Positions 1-11,284 are shown, counted from the first letter of the stretch. The stretch: 64,000 nt of DNA from Massilia sp. HP4 (GCF_005222695.1 NZ_STGG01000005.1:1-64000); one strand, 5' to 3'. The notes: generated by a model from the letters alone, not told the origin. Numbers and translations: made by a program.

Positions 1-17
1 GTAAGGCTTGTCCCTAT
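1..17 (+). rRNA. 23S rRNA, last bases of the 3' end
   Basis: The first bases (gtaaggcttgtccct) match what I recall as the 3' terminus of betaproteobacterial 23S rRNA, where a conserved 'ccgtaaggcttgtccct' closes the terminal helix. The 5S gene follows in the same direction, which supports the reading. The exact end is approximate. Bases 18-161 are then the 23S-5S internal spacer, in which I see no tRNA. Confidence 0.6.
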
Positions 18-161
18 AACCTTGGTAGTCCGAGGTTGACGAGTACAACTGCTTGAATACAAGCTACAACCCAACATTACTTCTTCCAGATTCAGAGCTT
101 CGCCCGACGTAGGGTTGGTAGCTTCGCTGCCGACGCGTCCAACGAACGCTCGTACAAGTCA

Positions 162-276
162 TGCCTGATGACCATAGCAAGTCGGTCCCACCCCTTCCCA
201 TCCCGAACAGGACCGTGAAACGACTTTGCGCCGATGATAGTGCTGCAACCAGTGTGAAAGTAGGTTATCGTCAGGC
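162..276 (+). rRNA. rrf: 5S ribosomal RNA
   Basis: The block begins tgcctgatgacc and ends ggttatcgtcaggct, so its ends pair (tgcctga with tcaggct) to form helix I. Inside is the nearly universal 5S core around cccaccccttcccatcccgaac and the loop E/helix IV segment ccgatgatagtg. The length of about 115 bases is normal. The gene lies about 145 bases after the 23S end and just before a strong terminator, so it closes an rRNA operon. A 66-codon ORF across it is spurious. Confidence 0.95.
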
Positions 277-287
277 TAGTTATATAG

Positions 288-347
288 AAAAACCCCCACC
301 AGCCTACATGCGCTCAAGATCGCGTGTAGTGCAGGTGGGGGTTTTTT
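288..347 (+). terminator. Rho-independent terminator of the rRNA operon
   Basis: An aaaaacccccacc arm pairs with ggtgggggttttttg across an internal region that can itself fold (agcctacatgcg / cgcgtgtagtgc). The stem is followed by six T residues on the plus strand. It starts about 12 bases after the 5S gene, as expected for the end of an rrn operon. Confidence 0.9.
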
Positions 348-412
348 GCATTTCGGACTAGAAAATAGGACCGAATGCGCTCCAGTGGCTCGTGTGTGGC
401 TGAACGCGTAGC

Positions 413-439
413 GTAATCTGGCCCAGTGGACCAGATTAC
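413..439. repeat. 9-bp inverted repeat, unknown role
   Basis: The arms gtaatctgg (413-421) and ccagattac (431-439) are a perfect inverted repeat with a 9-base loop. It lies between the rRNA terminator and the 3' end of the DUF1840 gene. There is no T run on either side, so it is not a typical intrinsic terminator. It could be an operator or an RNA hairpin. Confidence 0.4.
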
Positions 440-485
440 GAGCCATCGACCCTACATCGTGATTTGCGCGCGACGTGGATGCGTT

Positions 486-827
486 TCACACACCCCACAA
501 GACATCGGTCTTGTTATCGCGCGCCGATCGCAGCATTTCCAGCAGCGGATACATGCGCGTCGAGAAGCTGACCACTTCGATCGGTCCATGATCATGGTCG
601 TCTTCATCGCGATGATGCGCCTGGACGTCTTGCGCCACCTGGTCCGTGGCCTGGTGCTTGCGGCTTTCTTCTACCTCGGACTCGATCAGCGGAATGATTT
701 GTTCCGCTTCTGCCGCGGTGATGACACCGCGCTCAGGTTCCTTGTGTAGCAGGTCGAGAATGCGCTTGGCATGCTCCTGGTACATCAGGACTTCTGGGTA
801 GGATCTGCATTTAAAGGTAATCAACAT
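486..827 (-). CDS. DUF1840 domain-containing protein
   Basis: This 113-residue protein matches the small DUF1840 family, which is widespread in betaproteobacteria and has no assigned function. The recognisable features are the N-terminal MLITFKC start, the YQEHAKRILDLL segment and the GVITAAEAEQIIPLIESEV segment around residues 35-52. A histidine- and acid-rich linker (about 70-82) precedes a short conserved end containing RMYPLLEMLRSA. There is no signal peptide or membrane segment, so it should be cytosolic. It is transcribed toward the rRNA operon, as a single gene about 80 bases downstream of the ABC permease gene. The histidine-rich patch might bind metal, but that is speculation. Confidence 0.85.
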   Translation of the reverse strand: MLITFKCRSYPEVLMYQEHAKRILDLLHKEPERGVITAAEAEQIIPLIESEVEESRKHQATDQVAQDVQAHHRDEDDHDHGPIEVVSFSTRMYPLLEMLRSARDNKTDVLWGV

Positions 828-905
828 GGTTATCTCTTGGTTTTGTTAGTGATTCAACGATAGCACGACTCACGCGCCTTTACAGTGCGCGCGCTCGCAC
901 AAGGC

Positions 906-2449
906 TCAGCCCCGCCTGACCCTCAGCAGCCAGGCTGCCCCGAGAACCACGATGGCCAACATGCCGCTTCCCGTGACGGCCAGTGCTCCCGTATCCGAGA
1001 GCGGTGAACCGGCGGCTCCGGCCAGGAACCAGCCCAGCGCGCCCCAGGCCAGGTTGTTGAACAGCTCGAGCATATTCATCACGATCCCACCTTTGCCGCG
1101 CCCCTTGAAGTTGCTGCGAACGCCCGGCCGACCGCACCAGAACACGATCAATCCCGCCCCCAACACGGCGCCGCACACGGCGAAGCACACGATCAAGCCG
1201 GCAGCAGGCATCCTGGCCGTCAGCCACGACAGCGGAACGGCCACCAGCGCCAGCACTGGCATGACGGCCGCCGCCAGCTTGGCGCGCCGCACCGTGCGCA
1301 GCGATGCCGGCGAGACCAGCAGCAGGTCTGGCGCATCCTCGGCCGACAGCGCGATCCAGGCCAGCGCACCGGTCAGCGACCCGCATAACAGCGCGAGCCC
1401 AGCGCCCAGCGCCTGTACCTGCACTTCGCTGCGCTGGAAGATCAGGAAGAACAGCGGCAGCAGGAACAGCAGCTGTAGCAGAACCTGCGACAGCAGATGC
1501 GGATCGCGCACGATCAGGCGCCATTCCTTGACGACGACGGTGTCGAACAGGCTGCGGCCGAAGCGATGACGCCGCGGCGCCCCACGCGCAGGAACAGCGC
1601 GCGACGCCGATGCCGCCAGTTGCAGCCCACGCGCAAAGAAGCGGTGGGTACGCCGCGCCGTCAGCACGAAGACGAGACCCGCGGCGGCAGCAAGCAGCAG
1701 CATGGGCAGCGGCTCGCCCAGCATGGCGCGCGCCGGAAGCAGCAGTGGATGGAACGTCAGGCCGTCCCGGCCCAGCAGGCCCTCGATCACACCACGCACC
1801 CGGCCCTGCGCCTGCCTCGATGACAGCGACTGCAGCTGCGATGCGATGACAAGCAGCGCCCCGGCCAGCGCCCCGATCACCTGCGCCACCACGCGCGTGC
1901 GGCGCGCACCCAGCACCCGCACCAGGCCCAGGGTCAGCAGCATCGCCACGCAGCTGCACAGCACTGCCACCGAAATCACGCCCGGATAGATGCCGAGCCA
2001 GCGCCACTGCCCCTGCAGCAGGCCGGCATGGGCAAACGGCGCCAGGAAGAACAGGTAGATGGCCGCCGTACCGGCAGTCACGCCGGCCAGGCGTACCGTG
2101 AAAATGCTGTGCGAGGGAAGGGGGGAGGACAGCAACAGATCGAGGTCGCTCCGTTCGAACATCACCAGCACGCTTGACTTGATCGCCGACGACAGCATGA
2201 AGGTCGCGCCGCCCGCCAGCACGGCGCTGATGGCGAGCAGGATGCGCGGGTCGTCGCCCGCCACGCCTGCCAGCTTCCCGACCGTGACCCAGCCCAGCAG
2301 GTGCAGTGCGGCCCACCCGAGCAGTACCAGGGCGAGCGCCGCATTGCCGGGACGGCGCCTGCCCGTGCCGTCCTTGCCGCCGGACGCATTGAACCAGGCC
2401 AGCCGCAGCTCATGCCGCAGCAGCCAGCCGACGCTGCCCGGCGCCGTGC

Positions 2450-2453
<4 letters not shown>
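906..2453 (-). CDS. ABC-2 type transporter permease (putative)
   Basis: This 515-residue protein is very hydrophobic, with many apparent transmembrane segments rich in Leu, Ala and Val. Examples lie near residues 40-60, 85-105, 135-160, 165-200 and 225-245, with more in the C-terminal half. A long soluble stretch rich in Arg and Ala lies around 260-300. It overlaps the upstream ABC ATPase gene by 4 bases (ATGA), so the two are translationally coupled and should form one transporter. The substrate cannot be read from the sequence. Multi-span permeases of about 500 residues paired with CcmA-type ATPases are common in betaproteobacteria and mostly uncharacterised. It is the last gene of a lipoprotein-ATPase-permease operon. 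Confidence 0.75.
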
Positions 2454-3192
<739 letters not shown>

Positions 3193-3196
<4 letters not shown>

Positions 3197-3717
3197 TGCG
3201 CCGTGAACGAGGTCAGGAACTGCTCGACCTGCGCGGCCGGGACAGCATTGGCGGGGCCGAGCACGATGACCTGGTAGAAGCGCTCGCCGCGCGCCTCGAA
3301 GCGGCCATGCAGGCGCATCGGCCTGCCGTTGGCGGTGCCGGTCGCATCCACGCCCAGGCTGTCTTGCCCCGACGGCGCCGCGTCCTCGGCGGCGCCAATA
3401 TTACGCAACAGGGCCAGGCGCATCGCCGGCAGCGCAGCCCGGGCGAGGACAGCGTCCGGCGCCGTGGCGGCGCCGACGGCGAAGCTGGCCCCATCGACTT
3501 CGGCCGCGGTCATGGTCATCTCCACCCGCAGGCCGTCGACGTCCACCGGGCGGGTGAAGGTGGCCGGCTTGGCCGGGAACAGCACCTTGTAGCGGCCCTC
3601 CTGGTTCGTGTGGTCGCGCCAGTTATAGGCGGGATTGCAGCCGGCCAGCAGGCTTGCCGCCAGCAGGGCAGGGACGATGAAGCGCAGGCGGGATCTAGGC
3701 AGGTTCGAGGATCGCAT
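3193..3717 (-). CDS. Lipoprotein of unknown function
   Basis: I place the start at the ATG at 3717, not the longer ORF start at 3879, because it gives a clean lipoprotein signal peptide: a basic N-terminus (RSSNLPRSRLR), a hydrophobic core and a lipobox LLAGC at about residues 21-25. The mature part begins NPAYNWRDH and has one compact domain containing GRYKVLFPAKPATFTR. Proteins with this start and a C-terminal FLTSFTA element are often small betaproteobacterial lipoproteins of unknown role. The gene leads the ABC ATPase and permease operon with a 4-base overlap, so it may be an accessory part of that transporter. That link is inference. Confidence 0.75.
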
Positions 3718-3902
3718 AGCGCGATAGTAGCAGCAGCGGCTATCTCCTTTGCCGTTTTTTGGGGCGTTGCGGCGACGGTTTTCTTTTGGCATGGCGGCAT
3801 GGTCGACCGAAAGCGGAAGGCTGGAATCGAGGGATCTACGTCCGGCCGTGGGGGACGAGTTCTGCGACCATTCGCCCAAACAAACCAGTCCAGGGGGATG
3901 GC

Positions 3903-4161
3903 ATGAAGGTCAACGGAAAGAACCATGAGGTGGATGTCGAGGGCGACACGCCGGTGCTCTGGGTGCTGCGCGACGTGCTGGGCATGACAATCGGGCCAAC
4001 TGATGTCGGCGGCGGCCCTGCTCAAGTCCAACGGCAAGCCCACCGACGAAGACATCGACACGGCCATGAGCGGCAATATCTGCCGCTGCGGCACCTACCC
4101 GCGCATCCGCGCCGGCATCAAGGCCGCCGCCCTCACCCTCGCCGGAGGCCGCCATGCATGA
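3903..4161 (+). pseudogene. iorA-like (2Fe-2S) subunit, internal out-of-frame deletion
   Basis: This is the remnant of the small iron-sulfur subunit of a molybdenum hydroxylase (isoquinoline 1-oxidoreductase alpha type). The frame from 3903 gives the family's N-terminus (VNGKNHEVDVEGDTP then [11 protein letters not shown]). After base 3988 the homology continues one frame over: [18 protein letters not shown], then [20 protein letters not shown], ending at the TGA at 4159-4161. Between GMT and QSGQ about 200 bases are missing compared with the usual subunit of about 150 residues. That removes the plant-type cluster cysteines (GCGxxxCGAC) and the CGYC pair. Only CRC of the second cluster remains, so it cannot carry normal clusters. 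It overlaps the iorB start by 8 bases, the normal operon arrangement. Confidence 0.85.
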
Positions 4162-6298
4162 CGATCTGCCGAACCTGCCGCGCCGCGCCTTTTTGGTGGC
4201 CGCCGCCGCCGCCGGTGGCGGCCTGCTGCTGGGCGTGTCCATCGCCAGCGGTCCCGCCGCGGCGGCAGCCGCTGCCCAGCCCTTCGAGCCGAACGCCTTC
4301 GTGCTGCTGGGCCCCGACGGCATCGTGACCATCACCATGCCCTATATCGAGATGGGCCAGGGGACCTACACCTCGATACCGATGCTGGTGGCCGAAGAGC
4401 TCGAGGTCGGCCTGGACCAGGTACGGGTCAGGCACGCCGGCGCCGACGACAAGCTGTACGGCAATCCCATGCTCGGCTTGCAGATCACGGGCGGCTCGTC
4501 CTCGATGCGCGCCGCCTGGCTGCCGCTGCGCCAGGCCGGCGCCACCGCGCGCACGATGCTGGTCCAGGCCGCGGCCCAGGAGTGGAAGGCCAGTCCGCTC
4601 GAGTGCCGGGCGCGCAAGGGCGAAGTCGTGCATCTCCCCAGCGGGCGGCGCTTGAAGTATGGCGCGCTGGCGGCGCGGGCAGCGGCCTTGCCGGCGCCGC
4701 CCGAGGTCAGCCTCAAGCAGCCGCGCGACTTCATCCTGGTCGGTCAACCGGGCAAGCGCCTCGATACGCCGTCGAAGGTCAACGGCAGCGCCAAATACGG
4801 CATCGACGCCATCGTCCCCGGCATGAAGTTCGCGGCGCTGGCCCAGTCGCCTGCCTTCGGCGGCAGCCTCAAAAGCGTCGACGAACGCAAGGCGCTGGCC
4901 GTGAAGGGCGTGCGCCAGGTGGTCAAGCTCGACGATTGCGTGGCCGTGATCGCCGACCATACCGGTGCCGCCCGCAAGGGCCTGGCCGCGCTGGAGATCG
5001 TATGGGACGACGGCCCCAACGCCGGGGTCAGCAGCGCGACCCTGGCAAGCGCGCTGGCGAAAGCGTCCGACGGCGCGGCGGCCAGGGTGCGGCAAGAGGG
5101 CGAGCCGGGCCAGGCCGGCGGCAAGCAGATTTCCGCCGTCTACGAGCAGCCTTACCTGATCCACGCCGCCATGGAACCGCTCAACTGCACCGTGCACGTG
5201 AAGGACGGCAGTTGCGAGCTGTGGCTCGGCACCCAGGTGATGACCCTCTCCCGCGCCGCGGAGGCCAAGGCCGCGGGTGTTGCGCCGGAGCAGGTAACGG
5301 TCCACAACCACTACCTGGGCGGCGGCTTTGGCCGCCGGCTGGAGACCGACATGGTCACGCGCGCGGTGCAGATCGCGCGCCACGTGAAAGGGCCGGTCAA
5401 GGTAACCTGGAGCCGCGAGGAAGATACCCGGCACGACATCTACCGCGGCGGCTTTTACGACAAGATCGCGGCGCGCGTCGACGCCGAAGGCATGCCGCAG
5501 GCCTGGACCCACCGCATCACGGGTCCGTCGACGGTCAAGCGCTTCTTCCCGGCCGGCTACGTCAACGGCTTCGACGAAGAGGTGGTCGAGGGCGCCATGC
5601 ACCCGCCCTACGCCTTCCCCAGCATGCTGGTGGAATACGTGAACCACGAGCCGCCGGTGCCGACCGGTTTCTGGCGCGGCGTCGGCCCGGCCCACAATAT
5701 TTTCGTGGTCGAGAGCTTCATCGACGAGCTGGCGGCGGCGGCCGGCAAGGATCCTGTCGCCTACCGCAGCGCACTATTGAAGGACAATCCGCGCGCGCTG
5801 GCGGTGCTGCGCCTGGCGGCCGACAAGGCCGGCTGGGGCAAGCCGCTACCGAAGGGACAGGGACGCGGCGTCTCGTTGCAGCACGTGTTCGGCACCTATA
5901 TGGCGCTGGTGACTGACGTCGCCGTCGGCCAGGATGGCGAGGTGGCGATCAGGCGCGTGGTCGTGGCAGTCGATACCGGCGTCGCGATCAACCCCGACAC
6001 CATCCGCGCCCAGCTCGAGAGCGGCATCAACTTCGGCATCTCGGCCGCGCTATGGGGCAAGACGACCGTGGAAGGAGGCCGCGTCCAGCAATCGAACTTC
6101 CACGACGTGCGGGTCTTGCGGATCAACGAGGCGCCGGCGATCGAGACCCATATCGTGACCAGCAGCGAAGCGCCGGGCGGCATCGGCGAGCCGGGCACCT
6201 CGGCGCTGTTTCCGTCGCTGGCCAACGCCGTGTTCGCGGCTACCGGCAAGCGCCTGCGCACGCTGCCGATCGATCCCGAACAGCTGCGCAGCGCCTGA
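4154..6298 (+). CDS. Molybdopterin-binding aldehyde/isoquinoline oxidoreductase large subunit (iorB-like)
   Basis: The 714-residue catalytic subunit belongs to the xanthine dehydrogenase/IorB family, which hydroxylates aldehydes or N-heterocycles at a molybdopterin cytosine dinucleotide site. The N-terminus carries a Tat-like signal ([14 protein letters not shown] at about residues 9-22), so it is probably exported folded. Family landmarks include the early [13 protein letters not shown] motif, the central [13 protein letters not shown], the [13 protein letters not shown] segment and the C-terminal [27 protein letters not shown]. The length is near normal and the frame is intact. The partner subunit just upstream is broken, so the enzyme is probably non-functional unless another small subunit substitutes. 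The true substrate is unknown. Confidence 0.88.
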   Translation: MHDDLPNLPRRAFLVAAAAAGGGLLLGVSIASGPAAAAAAAQPFEPNAFVLLGPDGIVTITMPYIEMGQGTYTSIPMLVAEELEVGLDQVRVRHAGADDKLYGNPMLGLQITGGSSSMRAAWLPLRQAGATARTMLVQAAAQEWKASPLECRARKGEVVHLPSGRRLKYGALAARAAALPAPPEVSLKQPRDFILVGQPGKRLDTPSKVNGSAKYGIDAIVPGMKFAALAQSPAFGGSLKSVDERKALAVKGVRQVVKLDDCVAVIADHTGAARKGLAALEIVWDDGPNAGVSSATLASALAKASDGAAARVRQEGEPGQAGGKQISAVYEQPYLIHAAMEPLNCTVHVKDGSCELWLGTQVMTLSRAAEAKAAGVAPEQVTVHNHYLGGGFGRRLETDMVTRAVQIARHVKGPVKVTWSREEDTRHDIYRGGFYDKIAARVDAEGMPQAWTHRITGPSTVKRFFPAGYVNGFDEEVVEGAMHPPYAFPSMLVEYVNHEPPVPTGFWRGVGPAHNIFVVESFIDELAAAAGKDPVAYRSALLKDNPRALAVLRLAADKAGWGKPLPKGQGRGVSLQHVFGTYMALVTDVAVGQDGEVAIRRVVVAVDTGVAINPDTIRAQLESGINFGISAALWGKTTVEGGRVQQSNFHDVRVLRINEAPAIETHIVTSSEAPGGIGEPGTSALFPSLANAVFAATGKRLRTLPIDPEQLRSA

Positions 6299-6415
6299 GC
6301 TTGGCCGCAGGGAATCGATGCGCCGGACGGGCCGGCCTCCTTCGAAAGATGGGGACTTCGGCCAGCCGGCGCGTCTTGGCGTATTATTTTCCCTGTTGCG
6401 CATCCTAGGACCATC

Positions 6416-7366
6416 ATGAAACGCAGAATCGGATTCCTGTTCCCGCCCGGCTTCCAGGCGCTCGACCTGATGGCCACCACCGTATTCGAGATCGCCAACG
6501 GCCTCGACGGCGGGCCGTTCTATGACATGACCATGCTGTCGGAGCAGGGCGGCGTGCTCGCCAGCTCGTCCGGCATCGGCGTGTTCACCGAAGCCTTCGA
6601 CCGGCGCGACTACGACACCCTGATCGTGGCCGGCATCATGACCCCGCTGAGCGTGAAATCGAGCGCGCCCTTCCTGGCCTTCCTGCGCGAAGCCAGCGAG
6701 GCCTCGCGCCGCACCGCCAGCATCTGCACCGGCGCCTTCATCCTGGGCGAGGCCGGCCTGCTCGACGGCCGCCGCGCCACCACTCACTGGGCGCTGGCGC
6801 GCGACCTGCAACGTGCCTGTCCGAAGTCGCGCATCGAAGAAGACAGCATCTACATCAACGACGGCCGCGTATGGACCTCGGCTGGCATGACCGCCTGCAT
6901 CGACCTGTGCCTGGCGATGGTCGAGGCCGACCTGGGCAAGGACGCCTCGAAGCACATCGCGCGCCAGATGGTGGTCTACCACCGCCGCAGCGGCGGCCAG
7001 TCGCAGTTCTCGGCCCTGCTCGAGCTGGAGCCGAAATCCGACCGCATCCAGCAGGCGCTCACCTACGCCAAGAGCCATTTGCGGCGGCCGCTGTCGGTCG
7101 ACGAACTGGCCGGGGCGGCCAACCTCAGCACGCGCCAGTTCAGCCGCAGCTTCAGGCTCGAGACCGGCCAGTCGCCGGCGCGCGCGATCGAGGTGCTGCG
7201 GGTCGAGGCGGCGCGCGCCATGATCGAGACCAGCAACCACTCGATCGACGTGGTCGCCCGCGAGACCGGCTTCGCCGATCCCGAGCGCATGCGGCGCGCC
7301 TTCCTGCGCGCTTTCGGGCAGCCGCCGCAGGCGATCAAGCGCGCAGCCCGCGAGCAGGCGGCATAG
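6416..7366 (+). CDS. GlxA family transcriptional regulator (DJ-1/PfpI-like + AraC HTH)
   Basis: The 316-residue protein has two domains. Residues about 1-190 form a DJ-1/PfpI (class I glutamine amidotransferase-like) fold, with the elbow SICTGAFILGEAGLL near 101-115 and the AtTHWALA element after it. Residues about 215-316 form an AraC-type DNA-binding domain with two helix-turn-helix units: SVDELAGAANLSTRQFSRSF and SIDVVARETGFADPERMRRAF. GlxA-type regulators usually activate neighbouring catabolic or detoxification genes. Its position 117 bases after iorB suggests it may control the molybdo-hydroxylase, but the sequence does not prove that. The effector is unknown. Confidence 0.9.
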   Translation: MKRRIGFLFPPGFQALDLMATTVFEIANGLDGGPFYDMTMLSEQGGVLASSSGIGVFTEAFDRRDYDTLIVAGIMTPLSVKSSAPFLAFLREASEASRRTASICTGAFILGEAGLLDGRRATTHWALARDLQRACPKSRIEEDSIYINDGRVWTSAGMTACIDLCLAMVEADLGKDASKHIARQMVVYHRRSGGQSQFSALLELEPKSDRIQQALTYAKSHLRRPLSVDELAGAANLSTRQFSRSFRLETGQSPARAIEVLRVEAARAMIETSNHSIDVVARETGFADPERMRRAFLRAFGQPPQAIKRAAREQAA

Positions 7367-7390
7367 GCCTGGTCATTGCGGCGGACTTTG

Positions 7391-7827
7391 TCAGGAAGTT
7401 CGCAATCGCGTGAGGTTGTGCTGGAGTCGCAGGCGTAGCATCTGTTCCGAATGCGGGTCCAGCCAGTGCGCGACCTGGGCATAGGCATACTCGACGCGGG
7501 GCAGCAAGGAAGCGAGATAGCCAGAGGCTTCTTCGGTGCTTCCAAAACCGAATCGATGTGCATCCGCGAAAAGTGCTTCGCGCGATATGTCGAAACGGCC
7601 TGTGGAAACCTGCATGCTCAGCGTTGTTGGGGGCTCGACAGGATTAGGGACGACGTCGAAGGCCGGGGGCAGACGCCATCGGCCTTCGCTGCGTCGATGT
7701 AACTCGGCGCGTACCTGAAGTAGCCTTTCCCGGCGGCGGGACCGGCCTGATAACGGCCAACGGTGACCCACTCCCCGTTATCGGGACGTTGAAGATAAAC
7801 GTAGAGTGGCTTAGAAGTACTCTGCAT
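7391..7827 (-). pseudogene. hipA-like toxin kinase, large internal deletion
   Basis: Two HipA pieces lie in different frames. From the ATG at 7827 the N-terminal piece reads YVYLQRPDNGEWVTVGRYQAG and reaches about AAKADG (down to about 7675). From about 7681 the other frame gives the family's C-terminal region: RLPPAFDVVPNPVEP, then the TLSMQVSTGRFDI segment and a helical end, finishing at 7391. The usual HipA of about 400-440 residues has been cut to about 145, losing most of the Ser/Thr kinase domain including the ATP and catalytic loops. The toxin is therefore dead. Its start overlaps the upstream hipB-like gene by 17 bases, the normal layout of the family. Confidence 0.85.
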
Positions 7828-8146
7828 CCGTTATCCCTCGCTCCTGCCTGCTGTGGCGGACCCTTCGGTTTGCACTGCCTTCCCATAGTTTCGAGTCCAG
7901 CGGTGGCGCTGCGTCATCCATGATTCCCAGGATGAGCAACGCAGCAAGATACGTACCGACTGCTGCCCCAGGATCACCCTGCTCCAGCCGTCGCAGCGTT
8001 GCTTCTGAAATGCCCATCCTCGCGCACAAGTCCACAATCGTGATGCGTTGAGTCAGGCGTTGAGTGCGGATGCTGCGTCCCCAGATGACCAGCCGCTCTT
8101 GAACGAGCGTCGGTAAACCGCTTGAGTCCGAAAGTTTGCGGGGCAT
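7811..8146 (-). CDS. HipB-like XRE-family antitoxin/repressor
   Basis: This 111-residue protein has an XRE-type helix-turn-helix around residues 22-75: RTQRLTQRITIVDLCARMGIS followed by EATLRRLEQGDPGAAVGTYL. Such proteins are the antitoxins of hipBA modules. They neutralise the HipA kinase and repress their own operon. Its ATG at 8146 is preceded by gaggt and lies 8 bases from a pair of operator palindromes (8155-8256). The downstream hipA is broken, so the protein has no toxin to neutralise and survives, if expressed, only as a DNA-binding autorepressor. The C-terminal tail after residue 90 is probably disordered. Confidence 0.8.
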   Translation of the reverse strand: MPRKLSDSSGLPTLVQERLVIWGRSIRTQRLTQRITIVDLCARMGISEATLRRLEQGDPGAAVGTYLAALLILGIMDDAAPPLDSKLWEGSANRRVRHSRQERGITDAEYF

Positions 8147-8154
8147 ATTACCTC

Positions 8155-8256
8155 CATAGATAGTGCATTGTAATACATAAAGCTCTATCTATGACTGGTA
8201 GTGAACACTGATATAGTTATAGATAATGTATTATGTTCTATAAAAGTCTATCTATG
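8155..8256. promoter_or_regulatory. Twin palindromic operators upstream of hipB
   Basis: Two related inverted repeats are visible. The first has arms catagatag (8155-8163) and ctatctatg (8185-8193). The second has tatagata (8218-8225) and ctatctatg (8248-8256). Each spans 39 bases, and the two centres are about 63 bases apart, or six helical turns. The region is AT-rich, unlike its surroundings, and covers the hipB promoter and part of the leader between hipB and comM. This layout fits cooperative HipB binding and autorepression. Confidence 0.75.
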
Positions 8257-8268
8257 ATGGGTTTAATT

Positions 8269-9786
<1,518 letters not shown>

Positions 9787-9892
9787 TGCTTTCCTTTTCG
9801 CATGCGCGGAGACGTTTCATCGTAACGTAGCCGGCATGCGACCTGTTGAGAGCAAACAGGTGTGCGACTCAAGCGATGCGGCGCCGCCCCCG

Positions 9893-11284
9893 CTAGCGGA
9901 CGTCGGCCAGCACGGCGGCCGCGAGGGAAGGGGCGGCGGCGCCTTCCATGACGAGGATCCGCTGGCTCGCCGGCGCGTCCGAACTGCCCGCTACCGCGTA
10001 CGCCTTGACGGGACCGATGACCGTACCGCTCGCCGCTCCATTCGCATCGGTCACGAAGTTGGCAGCAGGCTTGTCCATCCCGGCAAGATAGACGCTGTAA
10101 GTGGTCATGGGCTTGAGCTTGAACAGCGAGACTTCCAGCGAGTCGATGACCCCGAGATTGCGGACCACGGCAAAGCCGCGGCCGCTGCCCTGCACGGCGC
10201 GCAGCGACACATTGACCGGATCCTCATTGAGGCGCGGCGCTAGATTGGGGGCCGCGCCGGGCGCGCCGACCCCGGGAAGGTAGACCAGGGCCTGGGGGGC
10301 CTGGCCGCCGCCCATGCTGGCGATCACCTTGTTGCTCGCCGTGTCGATGACGTCGACACCATCGCCGTTTTCCAGTCCCACGTACAGGCGGCTGGAGTCG
10401 GTAGAGGTCCAGATGCCATGCGGCAAGGCGCCGGTCGGGATCGTTGCGAGCAGCCTCGGCTCGCTCCCGGTGCTGAACACCTTGACGGCATTCTCCCCGC
10501 CGACCGTGACATATGCCCGTACATCGCTGCCGACTTTAGCGAAGGCAAGATGGTTGGTAATGAAGCCGGTGTCGATCGTGCCGATCACCTCGAGCGTACG
10601 GGTATCGATGCGGGTGACCTTGCCGACGTCCTTGTGCGTCATCCACACTTCGCGGTGATCGGGGGTGAACTGCAGGAATGGCGAAAACGGACTGACTACC
10701 GGAATGCGTTTCACGACCTTGCGCGATTTGACGTCGATCACGTCGACTTGCGGCGTAAAGCTCGAGACGACGAAGGCCAGCTTGCCGTCCGGGTGGAACT
10801 GCACCATGCCCGGACCAGGCGCAGTCTGGATGCGGGCGGTTTCCCTGAAGATCGCCGGATCGATGACCGAAATATAGTCCTCGCCACGTACGACCACCCA
10901 GGCCTCCTTGCCGTCGGCGGTGAAGAAACCTTCATGGGGCGAGCGGCCGAGATAGGTCTTGCCCTTGACCTTGTTGGTCGCGGTATCGATGAAGATGGCG
11001 GAATTGGAGCCGTTGGAGACGACCAGCAGCGTCTTGTAATCCGGCGTGAAACCCATTCCATGCACATTGATTTCGCCCTTGTACAACGGCGAGAGAACGT
11101 CCGGTCGACGATTGCCGAGGCGTATCTGGCCGAGGAGGCGGTTACTCGACGGGTCGAACACGGATACCGTGTTGGTATTCTGGTCCGCCGTATACACGCG
11201 ATCCATTGCGGCGGGCGCGGCGTTGGAGGCCGATGCCGCTGTCATGGCGATCGCGGCTGCGGCAAGGTATTGGCATCGCATCAT
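9893..11284 (-). CDS. Secreted YVTN-type beta-propeller protein
   Basis: The 463-residue protein has a Sec signal peptide (about residues 1-22, ending ASNAAPAA). It then has a chain of about 40-residue blades typical of YncE/YVTN propellers: DRVYTADQNTNTVSVFDPSSN, GFTPDYKTLLVVSNGSNSAIF and LGRSPHEGFFTADGKEAWVVV. These run to about residue 335. The last 120 residues form a separate domain with a KLKPMTTYSVYLAGMDKP element. Propellers of this type are often periplasmic and, in some cases, metal-linked. Its start overlaps the DUF305 gene by 4 bases in the czcE-DUF305-propeller operon opposite a CusRS-like pair, which points to metal stress. The direct function is unknown. Confidence 0.82.
   Translation of the reverse strand: MMRCQYLAAAAIAMTAASASNAAPAAMDRVYTADQNTNTVSVFDPSSNRLLGQIRLGNRRPDVLSPLYKGEINVHGMGFTPDYKTLLVVSNGSNSAIFIDTATNKVKGKTYLGRSPHEGFFTADGKEAWVVVRGEDYISVIDPAIFRETARIQTAPGPGMVQFHPDGKLAFVVSSFTPQVDVIDVKSRKVVKRIPVVSPFSPFLQFTPDHREVWMTHKDVGKVTRIDTRTLEVIGTIDTGFITNHLAFAKVGSDVRAYVTVGGENAVKVFSTGSEPRLLATIPTGALPHGIWTSTDSSRLYVGLENGDGVDVIDTASNKVIASMGGGQAPQALVYLPGVGAPGAAPNLAPRLNEDPVNVSLRAVQGSGRGFAVVRNLGVIDSLEVSLFKLKPMTTYSVYLAGMDKPAANFVTDANGAASGTVIGPVKAYAVAGSSDAPASQRILVMEGAAAPSLAAAVLADVR

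Noticed and set aside
161..361. 66-codon ORF over the 5S rRNA gene and terminator
   Set aside because: The sequence is clearly 5S rRNA followed by a terminator hairpin.
880..2316. 478-codon frame in another phase inside the ABC permease gene
   Set aside because: The product is Arg/Ala-rich without membrane segments, unlike the 906-2453 frame, which has normal transmembrane pattern and overlaps the ATPase gene properly.
4133..5695. 520-codon frame antisense to the molybdo-hydroxylase
   Set aside because: It overlaps the conserved iorB frame throughout and shows only composition typical of antisense shadows.
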